A stretch of DNA of 64,000 bases from Paenibacillus ottowii (lineage in GTDB: Bacteria; Bacillota; Bacilli; Paenibacillales; Paenibacillaceae), in NCBI RefSeq assembly GCF_006874425.1, contig NZ_VIJZ01000005.1, forward strand, positions 62,001 through 126,000. Reading direction: 5' to 3'. The notes under the pieces were generated by a model, which was not told the DNA's origin, made no database searches, and saw only the letters and a list, made by a program, of their open reading frames with translations. Of the stretch, positions 34,455 through 44,600 are shown piece by piece. The first letter of the stretch is position 1. Every line of letters begins with the position of its first letter. The position numbers were made by a program, and so were the translations under genes.

Positions 34455-35798
34455 CTAGGAGCCTGAAATCGAGAGTGCAGCCAGCTTGAGCGAAGGAGAT
34501 GTGCAGCTTCCCGTAAAACGCAAATCGTTGCCAACTTCCTCTACCTGCTGCAATACGTCAAAGAAGTTGCCCGATACCGTAATCTGATTGACTGCTCTGA
34601 CCACTTGCCCTTGCTCAATCCAGTAGCCCAGACAAGCTAGCGAAAAATTACCAGACGCCGTATTCGTACCTGCATGCAGCCCTTGCAGCTCTACGATCAT
34701 CAACCCGCGATCCGTCTTGCGAATCATGTCTTCTAACGTAGACGTGCCTGGAGCCACGTACAGATTATGATACGACACCCCGATTTTACCGTTATAGCTA
34801 CCTTTGGAAGCATGAGAGGTACTCTGCACCCCAGCCTTGCGAGCCGTCTTGCGGTTATGGAAATACGTCCGTAGTTCGCCATCCTTGATAATCTCATTGC
34901 GGCGTGTCGCACTGCCTTCAGCATCAAACGTGCTGCCTGCCGGAACGTTTTCCATCAGCGGATCATCAATCAGCGTAATACACTCGCTTGCCACCTTTTG
35001 TCCCAGTTTCCCAGCCAAGCGTGAAAAGCCTTTATCCACTGACTCCGCTGAAAATACCGACGTATACGCAGCCAGCAATTGCGCTGCTGCATCATGACGG
35101 AAAATGACCGGATAGTTATCCGATTGGATCGTGCGCGCCCCCAGCTTGGAAACAGCCTCTTGTACGGCTTTATGCGCCACATCCGCAATATCGATCTCCT
35201 CCACGCTCCGCAGCGAATAATCATGCCAGCCCCCGGTAACCGTCTCGCCATGGTCTGCTGCAATCACATACACATAAGCGGTCGCCAGACTTTTGCGACG
35301 ATGACAATTCAGTCCTTTAGTATTCACAATCAGGACCTCATTTTCACGAATGCTGACCGAGCAATGCCGAGCCATCACAATCCGTGGGTCTGCGGCAAGC
35401 GCTGTACGCTCCATTTCCAGCGCCGCTTCGATCAGAATTTCAGGAACTGTGTCAGCCAACGCTACGGCATAGGCAGGCTGCTCAGGATAGCTCTCAGAGC
35501 CTTCAAACAGCTCATCCTGCTCCTCGCTCTCCAATATGTCCGCGTTACTGCGTGCTTCTTCCAATAAGAAGTCGATCACATCCGGTTCCAGCTTTTCTGT
35601 AGAGGCATAGCCCATTTTTCCGTTAATGACACCACGAAAGGAAAGTCCACCGTTTTCAACGATGGTATATTGGTCAATCTCTCCCTTTAGCACCTTTACC
35701 GAGGTAGAACGTCCATTTACATAGTAGATTTCCATATCCGCATAGCCCATTTCCCGACCTTTGGTGAATAATGCTTCCTGAAATTGCTGAATATTCAT
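34455..35798 (-). CDS. tldE: TldE/PmbA-type metalloprotease subunit
   Basis: The partner of TldD, lacking the HExxxH zinc site as TldE subunits do. Family blocks include VENGGLSFRGVINGKMGYAS, AEGSATRRNEIIKDGEL and SHASKGSYNGKIGVSYHNLY. TldD/TldE cut unfolded peptides and process some modified peptides such as microcin B17. The 447-residue length is normal. ATG 35798 starts 3 nt after the tldD stop, so the two subunits are co-translated. Confidence 0.92.
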   Translation of the reverse strand: MNIQQFQEALFTKGREMGYADMEIYYVNGRSTSVKVLKGEIDQYTIVENGGLSFRGVINGKMGYASTEKLEPDVIDFLLEEARSNADILESEEQDELFEGSESYPEQPAYAVALADTVPEILIEAALEMERTALAADPRIVMARHCSVSIRENEVLIVNTKGLNCHRRKSLATAYVYVIAADHGETVTGGWHDYSLRSVEEIDIADVAHKAVQEAVSKLGARTIQSDNYPVIFRHDAAAQLLAAYTSVFSAESVDKGFSRLAGKLGQKVASECITLIDDPLMENVPAGSTFDAEGSATRRNEIIKDGELRTYFHNRKTARKAGVQSTSHASKGSYNGKIGVSYHNLYVAPGTSTLEDMIRKTDRGLMIVELQGLHAGTNTASGNFSLACLGYWIEQGQVVRAVNQITVSGNFFDVLQQVEEVGNDLRFTGSCTSPSLKLAALSISGS

Positions 35799-35801
35799 CG
35801 C

Positions 35802-37196
35802 CTATTCCCCCTTCCGTCCGCCGACAGTCATCTCGGACACCCGTATAGTAGGCTGTCCGCAGTTGACCGGAAGACTTCCACTGACCGAGCCGCACATCCC
35901 CTGACCATGGTCCAGATTGTTGCCGACCCTATCAATATTTTGCAGGGTTTCAATCCCTTTGCCGATCAGCGTTGCGCCTTTGACCGGCTCGGCAATTTTG
36001 CCGTTACGAATCATGTACGCCTCTTCGACTGCAAAATTAAACTCGCTCGTCGAGGTGTTCACCGAACCACCGCCCAGCGATTTGGCATAGATGCCGTACT
36101 CTGTATCCGCAATGATCTCTTCACGAGTAGACTCACCATTCGCAATAAACGTATTGTTCATACGCGATGCAGGCGCGAATTTATAGGATTGTCTTCGTCC
36201 TGACCCTGTCGCAGGTACACCCATCTGGCGCGAACCCATGCGGTCGATCAGATATCCTTTTAAAATGCCGTTCTCGATTAATACGTTGCGCTGTGTCGGC
36301 GCTCCTTCGTCATCGATATTGAGCGAGCCCCACGCATTCGGAATCGTTCCATCATCTATAGCCGTGACGAGCGGTGAAGCCACCTGCTGCCCGATCTTAT
36401 TGGCAAACACGGAAGTTCCATGCGCCACCGCCGTAGATTCCAGCCCGTGTCCACACGCCTCGTGGAAAAGAACGCCGCCGAAGCCATTTTCAATCACGAC
36501 CGGCAGTCTGCCGCTAGGCGCATATCCTGCTTTCACCATCGTGGACGCAATCCGAGCGGCGTGTCTGGCATTTTCTTCGATATTCAGGTTCTCCAGGAAT
36601 TCAGTCCCAGCATACGCTCCCGGCCCACGGAAACCGGACTGTCTATGCTCCCCATCCGTCGCAATCGCGCTTATTCTCATGCGGGTATACGTACGGGTAT
36701 CCTCCACCAGCAGCCCGTTGCTATTGGCGATCAAGACGTTCTGGATCGAGTTGCTAATCCCAACAGAGGTTTGCGTGATGGAAGGGTCATATTGGCTTGC
36801 CGCCTCATGCGCCCGTCTCATCATGTCGATCTTGGCACGTTTCTGCGAACCGTCAGGGATGATCGCAATTGGGTGTTGGTTAGGGATCGCATGGGGATGG
36901 AGGGTAATGGTGTGTGTACCTGGCGTTCCACCACCGCGAATAGCCTTGGCAGCCGATTTGGCCAGTCGAATCAGGCTCTGTTCGCTCATATCGCTGGTGT
37001 ACGCATACACCGAAAAATGCTCCTTCATGATCCGAATACCAATCCCAAAATCTCGGCCTGACAGCGCCGTATCCACGACGCCCCCGGTCATGCCCAGTTG
37101 TCCATTGGTACGGTCCTCGACGAACACCTCTGCAAAATCCCCGCCCGTCTCCAGCGCGGCTTGCAGCATATCCTGAATCTGTGTTGGATGTATCAT
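35802..37196 (-). CDS. tldD: TldD-type zinc metalloprotease subunit
   Basis: The active subunit of the TldDE peptidase. The zinc motif HEACGH is clear in GGVLFHEACGHGLESTAVAH, and DDEGAPTQRNVLIENG and GSGRRQSYKFAPASRMNNT are typical. At 464 residues it is close to family length. ATG 37196 follows GAGGAGG with seven bases between; an upstream extension to 37220 covers that site. No modified-peptide precursor gene was seen beside it. Confidence 0.93.
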   Translation of the reverse strand: MIHPTQIQDMLQAALETGGDFAEVFVEDRTNGQLGMTGGVVDTALSGRDFGIGIRIMKEHFSVYAYTSDMSEQSLIRLAKSAAKAIRGGGTPGTHTITLHPHAIPNQHPIAIIPDGSQKRAKIDMMRRAHEAASQYDPSITQTSVGISNSIQNVLIANSNGLLVEDTRTYTRMRISAIATDGEHRQSGFRGPGAYAGTEFLENLNIEENARHAARIASTMVKAGYAPSGRLPVVIENGFGGVLFHEACGHGLESTAVAHGTSVFANKIGQQVASPLVTAIDDGTIPNAWGSLNIDDEGAPTQRNVLIENGILKGYLIDRMGSRQMGVPATGSGRRQSYKFAPASRMNNTFIANGESTREEIIADTEYGIYAKSLGGGSVNTSTSEFNFAVEEAYMIRNGKIAEPVKGATLIGKGIETLQNIDRVGNNLDHGQGMCGSVSGSLPVNCGQPTIRVSEMTVGGRKGE

Positions 37197-37650
37197 CACG
37201 TTCCTCCTCGTTTTTGCCATGTTTCATATTGTACGTCTAAGCGATTAAGATCATATGCGGGTACATGTTTATTTCCCATAACTTTACTATACATGATGTT
37301 GGGAGTGGGTGTAACTATCTGGGTGGCAAGTGGTTTGGAAGGGAGTGAAAATTTCATGTGTGGGATGGAGGGATTGAAATGAGAAAACCCGACCGGACCG
37401 TGAAGGGTCATGTCAGGTTTGCTTGAGTTGCTTGATTACTGGGTGAGTTGAGCAAGTACGTGCCTATGAGGCCGCTACGTAGACGGATCATTCTTCCGAT
37501 CGCTGTTGACCCCAGATTTTTTTGATTATAGTTTAACAGTAAAAATCCGGTGAAGGTTATACTTACGAAGCAGCTTTCCTACGGAAAGCTTTCACCCAAA
37601 CGCTCCGCTTCTTCAAAACGATTCCGTCCCCTCCGCTGCTATGCTTGGGT
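37197..37650. other. Intergenic region with hairpins
   Basis: This region of about 450 bp precedes tldD. It contains TTTACTATACATGATGTTGG (also partly found before gdhA), a hairpin around 37386-37421 (CCCGAC...GTCAGG) and a perfect 8-bp stem AGCTTTCC-TAC-GGAAAGCT (37572-37590). No gene is recognised. Confidence 0.45.
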
Positions 37651-37944
37651 TTACTTCATTTTGTTTGCCAAAATACTTTTTTTCAATCGAACTTTAAACA
37701 GTTCTCTTCGTAAATCTAGTTCCATGATATGAAGATGATCGGCCGCTTCTTTGACGGTTTCCATGTGCAGTACACTTGCCTTTTGAGAAATAATAGTTAG
37801 CGCATCCCAAATGAGCTTTGTGCATGTTTTAAGTCTCTCTATGTGTTCGTCTTCTTGCTGTACCAAACTTTCGTATTCTTTAGCCGTATTTTCAGATAAG
37901 TTTGTATGTTCCACGTTCTTTGGTATCTTGGGTTGGGTATCCAA
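37651..37944 (-). CDS. Hypothetical helical protein, 97 residues
   Basis: The protein is nearly all helical and charged (ENTAKEYESLVQQEDEHIERLKTC in part) and ends KSILANKMK. It resembles small spacer or helical-bundle proteins, but I recognise no family. AAAAGGAG abuts the ATG at 37953, so the TTG at 37944, nine bases after that site, is the better start. It is monocistronic. Confidence 0.6.
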   Translation of the reverse strand: MDTQPKIPKNVEHTNLSENTAKEYESLVQQEDEHIERLKTCTKLIWDALTIISQKASVLHMETVKEAADHLHIMELDLRRELFKVRLKKSILANKMK

Positions 37945-38114
37945 GGTTATCATCTCCTTTTTATTCAAAGTGTAGCAAAGGATGATAACGGATGTGGTAC
38001 GTGTATACGTAATATTGGAAGAATTAAATGCTATTCCTTTTATCCAAAGTCCAATGTGCTCCCCAAAACCTTTGTATTCCATTTTACTTAGTTAAAGAGT
38101 TTTCACAATTTAAT

Positions 38115-38917
38115 TTACAGGCTCTGTATTCTCCTCAATAAATTAACTTCTACTTTGCCAACAGAAAAAGAAACCCTGCGTTCCCTTAATAATTTCCGGT
38201 AAATTTGGTAAAGCACACTTTTAAACTCAGACAAAATAGCATCTTGAATTTTTGATTCAAATATAAGTTTTTCTTCCACTATCTCACAACCAAATTCTTC
38301 AATAAAGAATCCTGAATTACCAGCTTAGTTTCGCATTTTTTTCTGCTTTTAAATTCAATAGCAACATCTATATTTTGGGCACTTTCAATATTTTCAAATC
38401 TCATAGCGCCATGGAAAAGTAGAATCCGTTGTCTAACGTACCCTTTACAAAACTATTTTCAATAAGATTTTTCCCATCTATTCTATAATTGCTGAGTTTA
38501 TACCTTGAAGCTGATTTGCGGATATTGAACTTTCCTCCGAGTTAGCTCATCATCATCACGTTTAACTTTCAGTTTTATTATTTCTTCAAATTTCCATGGT
38601 GAGTGGTCATGTTGAAAAGATTCATTAAATAACTGAATCCTTTTCTCACAAGACAACATTCTCAAACTTATTTCAGAAAAGTCAAACTTTATGTCATTAT
38701 TCTTTTGATGGATATAGTTAATTACTTGTGTAACTTTGCTATAATCATTGCTAGCTAAAGTATCGAAATCCAAACTACAAGTATCTTTTTGTTGGTTCAC
38801 AGTTACTTCTACTCTTCTGTCAGTTCTATCTAACAAATCAATCATACTCGGTTTATATTCTGTATAATTTATAGTAAAATGCTTTTCCTCTCGATAAATT
38901 ACTACCACACACTCCAC
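38115..38917 (-). pseudogene. Multiply frameshifted gene of unknown function
   Basis: The intact 5' part (38917-38498) encodes 139 residues, MECVVVIYREEKHFTINYTE and onward. Coding signal continues to 38115 in shifted frames: RYKLSNYRIDGKNLIENSFV, then MRFENIESAQNIDVAIEFKS, then EKLIFESKIQDAILSEFKSV ending RRIQSL. Three frame changes (near 38500, 38415 and 38305) separate them. The ancestral product would have about 265 residues with no recognised domain. The first codon is GTG. AT-rich base use differs from the neighbours and suggests acquired DNA. Confidence 0.6.
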
Positions 38918-38988
38918 GTGTGTTGAGTTAATATTAATGACAAATCAAAAAGATGTGATTACAAAATTATCCCATATAAAAACTAATA

Positions 38989-39008
38989 GGAGCCTTGACC
39001 AAGGCTCC
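38989..39008 (-). terminator. Terminator of crp-DUF2892-AhpD-like operon
   Basis: GGAGCCTTG-AC-CAAGGCTCC forms a tight hairpin, followed on the minus strand by TATTAGTTTTTA. Confidence 0.7.
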
Positions 39009-39159
39009 CTTCTACTGAGATAGATACTTCCCCCTAGTGCAAGTACACTTGGAGCATCTGCTATTAATCATAGGCTTTATGATTTGATTATTACAATAAT
39101 TCTATGCAAAGCATTATAGGAGTTCAGTTTAGTTTACATCCTCTAGAAAATTCCTACAC

Positions 39160-39540
39160 TTAGCAAAAACACTCAGGTACATCATTAGATCCCTTTTGAG
39201 ACTTATTTTCCTCACCTTCTTCATAGGATATCAGAGCGTTAACTCCGTGGCTGAGAATGGCACCGGCTCGTGTTGATGCTGCCACAAGAAGGGCTTCCAT
39301 TATCTCTTCCATGGTACCTCCCAGAGCCTTATATTTTTTCACATGAACATCGATGCAATAGGGACATCCCGTTACGTGGGCTACTGTTACGGCAATTAAT
39401 TCCTTTGTCTTTTGGGGTAATGTATTTGCTGTTTGATAAACTTGATGCTCGAAATGAAAATAAGAAGCGGCCGCCTCGGGACTAAATTTGATTAATTCCG
39501 GAATCCGTTGTAGATTAGTTGGGGATAGGTATGATTTCAT
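39160..39540 (-). CDS. Carboxymuconolactone decarboxylase family (AhpD-like) protein
   Basis: The CxxC motif with downstream His is visible in VTGCPYCIDVHVKKYKALGG, the AhpD-type peroxidase/redox signature. An acidic tail ends PECFC. The 126-residue length is normal for the family. ATG 39540 has AAAAGGAG nine bases upstream; a longer frame to 39591 overlaps the DUF2892 gene. It lies in an operon with a DUF2892 protein and a Crp-type regulator, suggesting a thiol or sulfide redox role. Confidence 0.85.
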   Translation of the reverse strand: MKSYLSPTNLQRIPELIKFSPEAAASYFHFEHQVYQTANTLPQKTKELIAVTVAHVTGCPYCIDVHVKKYKALGGTMEEIMEALLVAASTRAGAILSHGVNALISYEEGEENKSQKGSNDVPECFC

Positions 39541-39556
39541 ATCATTTATCTCCTTT

Positions 39557-39754
39557 TCAATATGATTTGGTAGAGCATGTACGGACGCCAAGAATCCGAT
39601 AGACGAAGCAGGTACCTAGCAGACTAGTCAGTATAAATGGAATACCTATTAGTCCTACGTATTTCCATGTACTTTCGACAAATACAAGCATTGATACCAG
39701 AACAATCCCAATTATGAATCGTATAGTTCGATCCAAATATCCGACGTTTTTCAT
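39557..39754 (-). CDS. DUF2892 inner-membrane protein
   Basis: The 65-residue protein begins MKNVGYLDRTIRFIIGIVLV and has two membrane spans ending in a Cys-containing LGVRTCSTKSY, matching the YgaP-type DUF2892 family. YgaP relatives often carry rhodanese domains and act in sulfur metabolism; this one has only the membrane part. It is second in the operon. Confidence 0.85.
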   Translation of the reverse strand: MKNVGYLDRTIRFIIGIVLVSMLVFVESTWKYVGLIGIPFILTSLLGTCFVYRILGVRTCSTKSY

Positions 39755-39813
39755 GTTTTCATCCCTCCTGTGGTCATTTTAAGGGATAAAAACGCTTTGC
39801 TTCTGTGACATAA

Positions 39814-40491
39814 TCACTTTACTTGAGCCAACTGTTCAAGCTCGAAGCGCTGAAGCAAATAAATTTTACCTCGTCCCAATTGAATCCATCCAAGCCTCTC
39901 AAATTCCTTCAGTACCCTGCTTACTACCTCCCTTGCTGTGCCTAATTCCAAAGACAATGCCTCATGGGTAGCATACAGGGGTGCTTCTGAATTGGTATTG
40001 GTATTCGTTTTCCGTAGTAACAGTTCCGCCACTCTGCGGTCCATAGGAAGGAACGTAATATCTTCAATAAGACTAGTAACCGAAATCATTCTTTTAATGA
40101 ACAGACGGTAAATGAATTGATTTAGCTCTTTATATGTATCCATCCAGTGTTTAAACAAGGCGACGGGAAGTACGAGCAATTCCGTTTCTTCTTCCGTTTC
40201 CGCTAACGCTTCGTACCCTGTTTCACCTAGAATGCTGGCCATCATAATGACGCAAACTTCGCCACTTTTCACCCGATACAGTGTCAATTCTTTCCCAGAC
40301 GGGCTTATTTTGTAGATGCGCACACTCCCCCGTAACACGAAAGAGGCATGTTCGAAAATGTGTCCCTCCTCCAGAACCGGTTGGGCGGAAAGACTTATGA
40401 TGGAAGCCCCTGTATTTTGCCACTTTTCGAGAGGCACTACGGAGAAGCAGGGGAATTTGGATACAATGTTAGCGAATTTCTCAGGATCCAT
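39814..40491 (-). CDS. Crp/Fnr-family transcriptional regulator
   Basis: Residues about 20-135 form a cyclic-nucleotide-like sensor domain (FEHASFVLRGSVRIYKIS and GEVCVIMMAS). The C-terminal helix-turn-helix is ALSLELGTAREVVSRVLKEF. Only scattered Cys residues occur, not an FNR Cys cluster, so it may sense another redox or small-molecule signal. ATG 40491 follows AGGAGG by 11 bases. The two small genes downstream are likely targets in the same operon. Confidence 0.87.
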   Translation of the reverse strand: MDPEKFANIVSKFPCFSVVPLEKWQNTGASIISLSAQPVLEEGHIFEHASFVLRGSVRIYKISPSGKELTLYRVKSGEVCVIMMASILGETGYEALAETEEETELLVLPVALFKHWMDTYKELNQFIYRLFIKRMISVTSLIEDITFLPMDRRVAELLLRKTNTNTNSEAPLYATHEALSLELGTAREVVSRVLKEFERLGWIQLGRGKIYLLQRFELEQLAQVK

Positions 40492-41674
40492 GCAAAGCAA
40501 AACCTCCTAATAGTTTGTTTTTAAACATATGCAAAAACGATAGATTCCATTTTTTCTAAAAAACCCTTCCGTCATTGCAGAAAGGGACTAGGCATCGATG
40601 CTTCTTGTTAAACATCTCACCTTACTCGTTTCTGCAAAGCAACCGACTTCACATGTATGGATTACGTATTATTGACAACAAGGATGTGGCAATTACAACA
40701 ATACAGGATTAGCAGATGTTTTTCCATTTTCAACCTCTGTTTAGTGACCATCATCACATTCCAGCCTATAAGCTAAGGTTAAAATATACAGAACTAGCGT
40801 ATCCTTTATTTTCATCCATTCCTTTTCGCTCAATTTTCATCGTTTTCAAGTATAAACAACTTTCCATAATGAACTTTTCGTATTCTCTTCTTTAGTGCTA
40901 AAGCCGTACTCTTCATAACAATTTTTCAACCAAAACATTATTATTTTGAGAATAAAGAATTGGAATAAAAACAGGGGAAAACTTGAGGTTGTTGGTTTTC
41001 CCGTTTTCCTCAATCATTTACCCTGTCAGTGTCAGATGTTTATTTTGAATGTCAAAAGTTTATTGCTTGGCTACACCTTAATTTCATCAGCACCACGCAC
41101 TCCACATGTGTCGAGACAATGATAGGGATATATTCCTTTTTATTATATATATTACCTATAATATCAAAAGCCGCTCCTTCTCACAACACCCCCTTTTTCC
41201 AGATGATACCCGTTTTCCCTTCACTTCTATCGATCCCACTAATTCCATATGAGCCTGTATTTAATTTACCCGAATCCATAATCACAATTAAATCAGCTCA
41301 GTTCCTGACTTTGGAAGACAATTGCTCAAAATTACTTTCAGCTTTCTCTCTTCCCATACCTCTCCCTTCCAGTATTACACATAGTAAATACCCCAACGAA
41401 TGGGTCATTCTGTAAACTAAATCTCTCTTTTGACCGATAAATACATATACTGGACTGTTTATTAAATATCACCTCCTGTTCTTTTATACCTTGAAAGAAT
41501 ACTTACTTGGGACAACTGTATCCGATTAAGAATGTTTTTGTACCCAACAAACTCAATGATACATATTGGTCTTGAGCCAAAGCACCCATCCGTATTCAAT
41601 AACCAGAACCGAATTAACGATGACGTATTTACTTGTAACCAGCCATCACACCTAGAAAGGAGACATGAACTCAC
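40492..41674. other. 1.2-kb region without intact gene
   Basis: The crp promoter lies at the left. A stem-loop CCCTTtC...GgAAGGG is at about 40563-40587. A 24-nt stretch at 41092-41115 matches 21/24 bases of 38904-38927, the start of the frameshifted 38115-38917 gene. A decayed frame lies at 41112-41408. The right end holds AAAGGAG before the VgrG-like gene. AT-rich and otherwise featureless. Confidence 0.5.
41112..41408 (-). pseudogene. Decayed small gene, possibly PrcB_C-like
   Basis: One minus-strand frame with two TGA stops reads MTHSLGYLLCVILEGRG, then ADLIVIMDSGKLNTGSYGIS, then EGAAFDIIGNIYNKKEY. The SGKLNTGSYGI segment recalls the G-x-x-x-TGGY motif of PrcB C-terminal-like proteins. 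No ribosome site is visible. I treat it as a relic. Confidence 0.25.
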
Positions 41675-44600
41675 TTGAGCGTATTATCAGATGGGATCGG
41701 ATATGAAAGCCTACGCTTTTATGGTCCCTTTCAGCCACTACACATCCAACAACTTCAAATAACACGTGCTATCAACGACCATTCCTTTTTACATATCAGT
41801 GGGTTGCTCTCTGAAGAACAAGGAGCTGCATGCATCGGACAGGATATGGAGCAAGAGCAGATTGTGATTCGTCAGTTGGATGATCAGGGACAATCGTTGA
41901 GAAGACTGTTCCATGGGATTGTTACACGTATGTCCGTACACTGCGTGCGAGGCGTGTATACGTTTGAACTGGAGGCCGCTTCCCATTCGTACCAGATGGA
42001 TATCAAACGTAAAAGACGCTCCTACCAAGATATTCACCGCACCTATGATGATCTGGTCACTGCGCTGGTTCGAAAGTATCAATATGGAGATGCCATTGAT
42101 ACGGTAAGCAACTATGCCAAACTGGAGACATTTGTTTTACAATATGAGGAGACGGATTGGGTGTTTTTAAAGCGTCTCGCCTCTCGCTTTGGTTCCGTAC
42201 TTGTGCCAGAGGTAACTGCAGCCTCGCCCAAGGTTTTCTTTGGGATGCCAGAAGGCAAGCAGCATAAGGTGGAGCGGGATGTATTCTATCGGGTACGGAA
42301 AACGTTTCATGAACTGGATGCGGAAAAGCTAGGAGAACAACGTGCTGGCTCGTATATCACCTATAGGATTGAAAGTCAGCAATACTATGCGCTCGGCGAC
42401 CTCATTACGTTACCCATCGGACAAGGAAAAGAACTGGTCGTGGTTCGCGCAGTGACACAGTTAGCGGATGGCTTACTACGTATCCGCTATGATCTTCAAG
42501 CTGAACAGGATATTCGCTATGCCCGGTATGAAAACAATCAGGCCATCGGAATTTCGCTGACAGGAACGGTGCTCAAGGTACAGCAGGATTTTGTACAGCT
42601 TCAACTGGACATCGACCCGAAACAAGATCCTGCTAAAGCCTGCTGGTTCCCTGTGGCGACTAGATATGTCGCCGAAGAACACAGTGGCTGGTACGATATG
42701 CCTGAAATCGGGGAACAGGTGGAATTGTATCTGCCTACCCACCGCGAACAAGATGCCTATGTGACAGATTCGCTACGACAACAACGCCACGCGAATGGAC
42801 AGCCGAATGTGAAGGTATGGCAACATGTGCAAGGTAGCGGCGTAGAAATGTCTGAGCAAGAACTGACCCTGTCTACCTCTGGGGAATTTTCGATTACACT
42901 GCATGAAGTTAACGGCATCACCATCAACAGTCCGGGGAATGTGCAGATTCAGGGTGGTCACGTGAAGCTTGATGCAGGTGAGGAACTTTCGCTCGAAGCT
43001 GGAACGGCGCTGTATCTGAAAGGCGGAGCCAGCAGCATGGTACTGGATGGTGAGACGGATACCAAAGCTCCAGTGATTTATCAGGAAGGAACGGTGAAAG
43101 CTCCTGTTTTCGTAGCTGACCTCCCTCCTGTGCCTGAGCCGCCACTCATGAGCATAAAAGCCTATGAAGCAGCCCAGTCAGCAGCCAAGGATTCATCTAG
43201 CAGCCAAGCCTCTACCCCTAAAGCAAAAGTCACAAGTCCAGCAGAGCTTAAACAGGCGAATGCCTTGATGGGTACGGTGTCCAAGCTATTAGGCTCCATT
43301 CCAGTGATGGGAAAAGTGGCTGGTGTTGTAGCGGGTGCGCTAAGTGGACCTGCGGGTGGTGTGATTCTGAGAGCAACCGCTATGATCCCCGTTCGGAGCA
43401 AAGGAACAAATCACGCTGTAGGTAGTGCTCCTAAAGGTGGTTTGCATCCACTGAAGCATCTGGCTAGTTTAGCGCTCCAAGGGCTAATAAGCCAATACGA
43501 GCATGAACGGGCTAAGGAAGCTTATTATAGCAAGTGGATTTTAGGCAAAGTGTATACGAGTGCACGTCACATAGCGCTTTCGGGTGGCCCACTGGAACTG
43601 GTCCAAAACCTGTTAAAAGAGTCAAATGCCATGGCTCATGCATATCAGCAGGTTCCTAAAAATATTCAGGAGAAATGGCTCCGGGATAATGAAGAAAAAC
43701 AACGTATTCAAGCAGCACAAACACAGAAACATGAGAATTCTAAACTTGCATTATGGCGAGAAAGAAAAACTAGTGAATATACTTCATATTGGAATCAAAC
43801 TGATTATTTTACAGCAAACTGGTGGCAGGATGAAAATAAGCTAAAACAAGCAGAGCAAGCACTGCGCACTGAAATTACAATGAAGCGCAAACTATCACTG
43901 TATGATATTAAAGATCCTAATAAATTGGCCGCGATCCAGCGTATCGTCAACGCAAAACGAACGCAAGTATGGGATGAAGGAACTCTCAATGCCATTGAAG
44001 ATGGTTTGGTATCGATGGGTGTGGATTCTTCAAATGCTATTGAGTTGGACAAAGAGAAAATGGATGCACTCATTTCTCGATACAATCAAGGCTTCATTGG
44101 ACAAAAATCTGGAGATTACATGGAAAGGACAGGCTTAAGCGATTTAGTCGAAGACACGACCTATGGAATTGTGGCAACCCGAATCGGTATAGGGAGTGCT
44201 GGAAGTTCTCCTGCCAGGTCCAGCCAACCACCTATTGCAGAAAATCCGCCTGGAAAACCCAATCCAAAGGGTGGCCCAGGTGTAAACAGACCCATTGATG
44301 AGTTCAATGATTCGGCGGTTTATAATGGGGCAAATTCAAGTAGACCTAAGGAGTCACCTAAACTACCAAATTCGAGCAAGCCTCCTGAGAGTACTGGTAA
44401 AGGTCCAAGCAAATATTTAGATAAACCTGCTGATGAAAATGGAACACTAAATATTGGGGCACGAGGTAAACCTACAGAAGGCGCATATAATATTGATATA
44501 GACCCTAAGGCTCCTGGTGTTTATTATGGAGATGCAACAAAATTAACTAATATTAAGACAGGGAGTCAGAGTAAAATCATTATTGAAAACCCATATGGCT

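Noticed and set aside
36238-37176. 312-codon plus-strand frame opposite tldD
   Set aside because: Antisense of tldD, with Ser/Pro/Cys-rich composition typical of a shadow frame.
41029-41415. 128-codon plus-strand frame before the VgrG-like gene
   Set aside because: No ribosome site and no family; the better coding signal is the decayed minus-strand frame in the same place.
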